Virus record (IMG/VR): IMGVR_UViG_3300034170_000105
Coordinates: 1-41,659 of that record
DNA length: 41,659 nt
Reading direction: 5' to 3' (one strand)
From: a virus
Under the pieces are notes generated by a model. The model ran no database searches. It saw only the letters and a list, made by a program, of their open reading frames with translations, and was not told the origin of the DNA. Below are positions 38,297-41,659 of this stretch, piece by piece. Each line of letters starts with the position of its first letter. Position 1 is the first letter of the stretch. The position numbers and the translations under genes were made by a program.

Positions 38297-38613
38297 TGGA
38301 CGCCTTTGCCGCAGCCATGGCGAAGCTGTTCAACGACAGCAATCTGAGCGTGGCGGCGGTCTATACGCCGGCCGGCGGCGGCGCTTCGATTCCGCTGCGT
38401 GTCATCCTCGCCCAGCCTGGGCGGGATCTGCCGGGCATGGGCGCGCTGACCGCATCGGCGGCCGAGCTGACCGCGGACATCCTCACCGCCGACGTGCCCG
38501 ACAGGCCCAAGCGCGGCGCCTTGCTCGAAACCGCCCAGGCGAGCTACCGAGTTGGCGAAGCTCGCGCGGATGGCCGCGGCCTTCGCTGGCGCATGGTGCT
38601 GTCCAATGTCTGA
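38296..38613 (+). CDS. head-tail connector (FII-like)
   Basis: 105 aa. AAAMAKLFNDSNLSVAAVYT, GASIPLRVILAQPGRDLPGM and RPKRGALLETAQASYRV suggest the small beta head-tail joining protein in the position of lambda FII. Its start overlaps the major capsid stop (TGATG). The family is given by position and length. Confidence 0.7.
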   Translation: MDAFAAAMAKLFNDSNLSVAAVYTPAGGGASIPLRVILAQPGRDLPGMGALTASAAELTADILTADVPDRPKRGALLETAQASYRVGEARADGRGLRWRMVLSNV

Positions 38614-39055
38614 CGCCATCGCATCGCGCGAGCGCGTCATGCGGGCCTTGCTGGCGCAGCTCTCGGCCGCCCTCGCCCCGGCCGGCGTCGAGCGCAACAG
38701 GCGCACCGATGCGACGCCGGAGGACGCCCCCCTGCTTGTGATATGGGACGGGCCGCACTCGGCTGATGCGACCGACGCTTGCGGCGAAGTCGCTTACGAC
38801 ATGGAGGTCACTTGCGATGGAACCGTAACAGCCGTCAGCGATGCAGACCTGGGCTCGGCGCTTTCGGACCTCTATGCGCGGACAATCGAGGCGCTTGCAG
38901 CCGATCGCAGCCTCGGCGGAACCGCTGCCGATACCATCGAAACCTCGTTCGATGTCCGCGTTGCGACAGTCAATGAAAGCTCAGAACCGCTCGCTTTTTT
39001 CGCGCTGCTGCTCTCGGTGACTTTCCGCACCCCGATCGACGATCCATACGGTTAA
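38606..39055 (+). CDS. tail terminator/completion protein (gpU position)
   Basis: 149 aa. RVMRALLAQLSAALAPAGVE, YDMEVTCDGTVTAVSDADLG and TIETSFDVRVATVNESSEPL fit the small alpha/beta tail-terminator proteins that sit between connector and tail tube genes. Overlaps the preceding gene by 8 nt. Assigned mainly by gene order. Confidence 0.65.
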   Translation: MSDAIASRERVMRALLAQLSAALAPAGVERNRRTDATPEDAPLLVIWDGPHSADATDACGEVAYDMEVTCDGTVTAVSDADLGSALSDLYARTIEALAADRSLGGTAADTIETSFDVRVATVNESSEPLAFFALLLSVTFRTPIDDPYG

Positions 39056-39070
39056 CAAAGGAACGCACCA

Positions 39071-40243
39071 ATGGCTGTCGGAAACATTATCCGCAAAAGA
39101 AATTGCATCATTGCGGTGAAGCAGGAAACAACCTCCGGCGTCGATGCCTGGGCCGGCGGGCAGGCTGTCCCGGCAACCGATTGCATGCGCGCTGATGTCT
39201 CAATCCAGACGACTCAGCAGCAGGCGCAAAATACCGAGATGACCGGCTCGCTCGACGACGCGCCGCCGATTGCGGCCGGAACGAAAGGCGTCATCACCCT
39301 GACCCTGATGCTGCGCGGCTCCGGCACTCCCGCCACGCCCCCGAAGTTCGGCCTGCTGATGCCGCTCTGCGGATACATCCAGACAATCCAGGCTTCCGCC
39401 ATCGCGGCGACCGCGGCGACCGCGGCGACCGCATCGTCGGTGACGCTCGGCGCACCTTATGTCGCGACGCCGCAGCTCTACCGCGGCCTTCCCGCGCTGC
39501 TCACCGGCAATCCGACAGCCGGCGCGGTGACATTCATCCATGACCAGCCTTCGCTTGTCGCGAACCTCGCAACGACGTTCGCGCCTATCCTTTCGACCGC
39601 CACCTTGGTCAACATCCCTCCGAACGTGCTTTATTCGCCTAGCTCTGACCCGACGCTGGCTTTCACTGGCTCAGTGCTCGCCTATATCGACGGGCTGGCC
39701 TTCCGATTCACCGGCTGCGCCGGGACATGGACCGTCGATCTCGCGACAGCCGGCGCGGGCACCCTGAAATTCACGCTTACCGGAACATTCGTCGATGCAG
39801 AGGCCGCAGCCATGCCGGTCAATCCGACCGTCGATACCGGGCAGCCGCCCATCTTGATTAACAACGTCGCCCGCCTGGGCGGCTCGCTTGTCCGCATCAG
39901 CAAGGCGACGCTCGACGCCGGCCTGACCGTCGAGCAACCCGACAACCCGGAGGCCGTGCAAGGCTTTGACCCGTCCGTCATAACAAAGCGCAACTCCACC
40001 GGCAGCATCGACCCGCTCATGTCGGTAACAGACACCGTTGCGCGCATGAATAATTTTATGAACGGGACGATGGCGCCTTTCGCCATTGGCATCGGCAAGA
40101 CGGCGGGCAATCGCTTCGGCATTGTCGGGCCGCAGGCAATGATTACCGCGCTCTCTCCGGCCGACCGCAACAACGTCATGTCGGAAAGCATCAGCTTCGA
40201 CCTGACAGGCTCGAACTCAAGCCTGTATCTCGTGCAATTCTAG
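39071..40243 (+). CDS. tail tube / major tail protein
   Basis: 390 aa, beta-rich. It has NIIRKRNCIIAVKQETTSGV, DVSIQTTQQQAQNTEMTGSL, GVITLTLMLRGSGTPATPPK and a C-terminal VTDTVARMNNFMNGTMAPFA. Length and place (after the terminator, before the chaperone with frameshift) fit a siphovirus tail tube protein. Three 9-bp GCGGCGACC-type tandem units at 39404-39430 encode an Ala/Thr run in the middle. Confidence 0.8.
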   Translation: MAVGNIIRKRNCIIAVKQETTSGVDAWAGGQAVPATDCMRADVSIQTTQQQAQNTEMTGSLDDAPPIAAGTKGVITLTLMLRGSGTPATPPKFGLLMPLCGYIQTIQASAIAATAATAATASSVTLGAPYVATPQLYRGLPALLTGNPTAGAVTFIHDQPSLVANLATTFAPILSTATLVNIPPNVLYSPSSDPTLAFTGSVLAYIDGLAFRFTGCAGTWTVDLATAGAGTLKFTLTGTFVDAEAAAMPVNPTVDTGQPPILINNVARLGGSLVRISKATLDAGLTVEQPDNPEAVQGFDPSVITKRNSTGSIDPLMSVTDTVARMNNFMNGTMAPFAIGIGKTAGNRFGIVGPQAMITALSPADRNNVMSESISFDLTGSNSSLYLVQF

Positions 40244-40252
40244 GGAGTCACG

Positions 40253-40942
40253 ATGCCCGCAGTCATATCAAGGCAGAATCCCGACCGCTTCACCCCGGCG
40301 GCGCGGCAGGACGAGGACCGGCCGCCGGTCTACCTCATTGCGCCGCTGAGCTGGCGCGAAAAGGCCGAGTGGCAAAGCGACCTCGTGCTGGCAGGCGCCT
40401 CGCGCTGGCCTTCGGACCTCGCTGTCATCGACGCCGTGCGCTTGGCCGTGCTCGATGTGCAGCCGGACAACGAGGCCGAGCTGCTTTCGGCGATCGACGA
40501 ATTCCGCGACGCGGTTGTCGCCCAGGAAGCCGGAGCCGGGCAGGTGCCCGTCGCGCTGCGCGAAGCCTACGGAGCGGTAGAGGCGCGGCTGCGCGGCCAT
40601 CCCGGCGTTGCCCTGTTGCTGTCCGAACGCATCATGTTCGCCTTGCTGGCGCCACCGCTCTGCGCCGCCCGCGCCCTTGTCGGCTGGGAAAATGTGCCAC
40701 TCACATTCGAGCGCCGCGGAGGCAAGGTTCCTGACGCCCTGATAGGGTGCATTCCGGCCGATGACCTGACCGCGATCGGCGGCCGGGCGCTCGCCCTGAT
40801 GCGCGTCAGCGACGAGGAAAAAAAAGCCTCCGACTCGCCCTCGCTGTCTCCCGACGACCCCAAGATTTCGCCTTTACACCCGATCCCGGAGAAACATGGA
40901 CCGTCCTCGGAACGGAATACACGCAGAACCCGCGCGAACTGA
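40253..40942 (+). CDS. tail assembly chaperone (G-like), zero frame
   Basis: 229 aa. Pattern: RQDEDRPPVYLIAPLSWREK, AEWQSDLVLAGASRWPSDLA, then HPGVALLLSERIMFALLAPP and VPDALIGCIPADDLTAIGGR. It is placed between the tail tube and later tail genes, like lambda G. Near codon 190 it meets an A8 slippery run (40818-40825) where a fraction of ribosomes should shift to -1. The zero-frame end after the slip is Ser/Pro/Arg-rich and not conserved-looking. Confidence 0.75.
   Translation: MPAVISRQNPDRFTPAARQDEDRPPVYLIAPLSWREKAEWQSDLVLAGASRWPSDLAVIDAVRLAVLDVQPDNEAELLSAIDEFRDAVVAQEAGAGQVPVALREAYGAVEARLRGHPGVALLLSERIMFALLAPPLCAARALVGWENVPLTFERRGGKVPDALIGCIPADDLTAIGGRALALMRVSDEEKKASDSPSLSPDDPKISPLHPIPEKHGPSSERNTRRTRAN
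40819..40825 (+). promoter_or_regulatory. -1 frameshift slippery site A AAA AAA
   Basis: Zero-frame codons are GAA AAA AAA GCC, so A-AAA-AAA is a perfect X-XXY-YYZ heptamer. The -1 frame is open to 41118 with no start codon near its beginning, which means it is probably reached only by slippage, as in lambda G/GT. Confidence 0.75.
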
Positions 40943-41118
40943 TTGCCGACGACCTCTGGTTGGTCATCGGAACGTGGTCAGGCTGCCGCGGGGAAATGGG
41001 CCTGCTGCACCTTCCGGACCCAGGCGGATATAACGACCAACCCGCCTGGACACTGGAAGCTTTTGAGATCCTCGCGCGCGCGGAGGCTGAGCTGAGCAAG
41101 AAGGACGCCGATAAGTGA
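40825..41118 (+). CDS. tail chaperone -1 frameshift extension (GT-like)
   Basis: About 97 codons in the -1 frame after the slippery site, coding for PQDFAFTPDPGETWTVLGTE, LIADDLWLVIGTWSGCRGEM, GLLHLPDPGGYNDQPAWTLE and FEILARAEAELSKKDADK. The sequence has clear coding character with no AUG near its start. It would be the T part of a G-T fusion that loads the tape measure. The full fusion begins at 40253 and ends at 41118. Confidence 0.7.
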   Translation, partial: SLRLALAVSRRPQDFAFTPDPGETWTVLGTEYTQNPRELIADDLWLVIGTWSGCRGEMGLLHLPDPGGYNDQPAWTLEAFEILARAEAELSKKDADK

Positions 41119-41659
41119 GAGTCATCGCGCAGCTCGACGGCGACGTTCGGGCGCTTGTCGAGCGGCAGGAGAACGACGTTGCAGACGCTGTCCGCGCGGG
41201 CGTCCTCCGCGCTTCGACCCGGCTGCAAGCCGACCTTCGCGGACAGACCGCGGGGGCCGGGCTCGGGCAAGGGCTCAGCAAGGCGTGGCGGCTGCAAATG
41301 TACCCGACCGGGCGCAGCCTCAAGCCGGCCGGGCTTGTCTATTCAAAAGCGCCGCTGCTGCATCGCGCTTTCAGCGACGGCGCGGTCATCAGCTCCCGCG
41401 GCAGCCGCTTCCTCGCGATCCCCACCGCCGAAGCCATCGCCATGGGATTCGGCGATAGCACGCGCAGCCGCAAGGGCGGGACCGTGCCCGGCGGGCAGCT
41501 CCGCCGCGGCGCCCAGGTCCGCGCCGCCGAAAACCGCCTGGGTCGCGAAAACATATCGGTTGTGAAGCTGTCGGGCGGCCGGCGGCTCATTCTCTATACC
41601 GTGCCCTCCGGCCGCTCCCGCTATCTCACATATCAAGGGCGCAAGGGGCGTTCCCTGGG
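41115..41659 (+). CDS. tail/head-joining protein, truncated by window end
   Basis: At least 181 residues from GTG 41115, overlapping the frameshift-product stop (GTGA), open to the last base. It reads VRVIAQLDGDVRALVERQEN, LRGQTAGAGLGQGLSKAWRL, FSDGAVISSRGSRFLAIPTA. The FSDGAVISSRGSRFLAIPT pattern is that of phage DUF6441-type tail proteins. The end is missing, so length and C terminus are unknown. Confidence 0.65.
   Translation, partial: MRVIAQLDGDVRALVERQENDVADAVRAGVLRASTRLQADLRGQTAGAGLGQGLSKAWRLQMYPTGRSLKPAGLVYSKAPLLHRAFSDGAVISSRGSRFLAIPTAEAIAMGFGDSTRSRKGGTVPGGQLRRGAQVRAAENRLGRENISVVKLSGGRRLILYTVPSGRSRYLTYQGRKGRSL

Noticed and set aside
1-41659. Integrase, tRNA genes, diversity-generating retroelement or insertion sequence
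   Set aside because: I looked for tyrosine/serine recombinase motifs, tRNA cloverleafs, reverse transcriptase motifs and transposase motifs on both strands and saw none that hold up.

Overview
The window is a stretch of about 41.7 kb from a GC-rich tailed phage with a lambda-like siphovirus morphogenesis block. GC-rich codon use, a three-helix holin of the GTA type, GH108 lysozymes and the gene-family mix suggest an alphaproteobacterial host. That host call is inference. No integrase, tRNA, rRNA or CRISPR array was seen. The tape measure and most distal tail genes are absent and the last gene runs off the end, so the window is part of a longer or circularly permuted genome.

Layout. 1-2033 (+): lysis block with a small ORF, two tandem GH108 endolysin paralogues and a holin. 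2034-2806: a repeat array of six variable-sequence hairpins joined by linkers of 90-110 nt written in strict 5-nt phase (NNCCN on +, NGGNN on -). It fills all the space between the holin stop and the stop of the facing minus-strand gene. 2807-3758 (-): a RAMP/Cas7-like protein candidate and an HNH nuclease. The array would be the 3' tail of their transcript. 3785-4472 (+): XRE regulator and two small genes. 4600-9136 (-): small accessory genes, often with 4-nt ATGA or GTGA overlaps. 9628-9855 (+): second XRE regulator. 9936-12395 (-): recombination operon with a DUF3799-type exonuclease, an AAA ATPase and two small proteins. 12557-18776 (+): early/replication operon with a Cro-like regulator, a GapR/RMF-like protein, RuvC-like resolvase, MT-A70 methyltransferase, PD-(D/E)XK-like protein, and an O-like initiator whose coding sequence holds iterons and AT-rich DNA (probable ori), followed by a possible helicase loader and small proteins. 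18895-21897 (-): virion genes (fiber-like protein with repeated beta domains, fiber-tail adaptor). 22013-23432 (-) and 23911-27846 (+): accessory genes, several with the same leader hairpin, including a lipoprotein and two proteins that share a C-terminal domain. 28038-30786 (+): a coupled ParB-like / DNA methyltransferase / GNAT-plus-oxygenase set that looks like a DNA hypermodification cassette. 31097-41659 (+): TerS, TerL, gpW-like, portal, S49 protease with nested scaffold, decoration protein, major capsid, connectors, tail tube, a tail chaperone with a -1 frameshift site, and a truncated tail/joining gene.

The most unusual item is the hairpin/pentamer array next to the RAMP-like gene. 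The period is regular enough that a protein filament reading 5 nt per subunit on RNA or ssDNA is a reasonable hypothesis. The function is unknown. All family calls come from reading motifs by eye; no database was searched.
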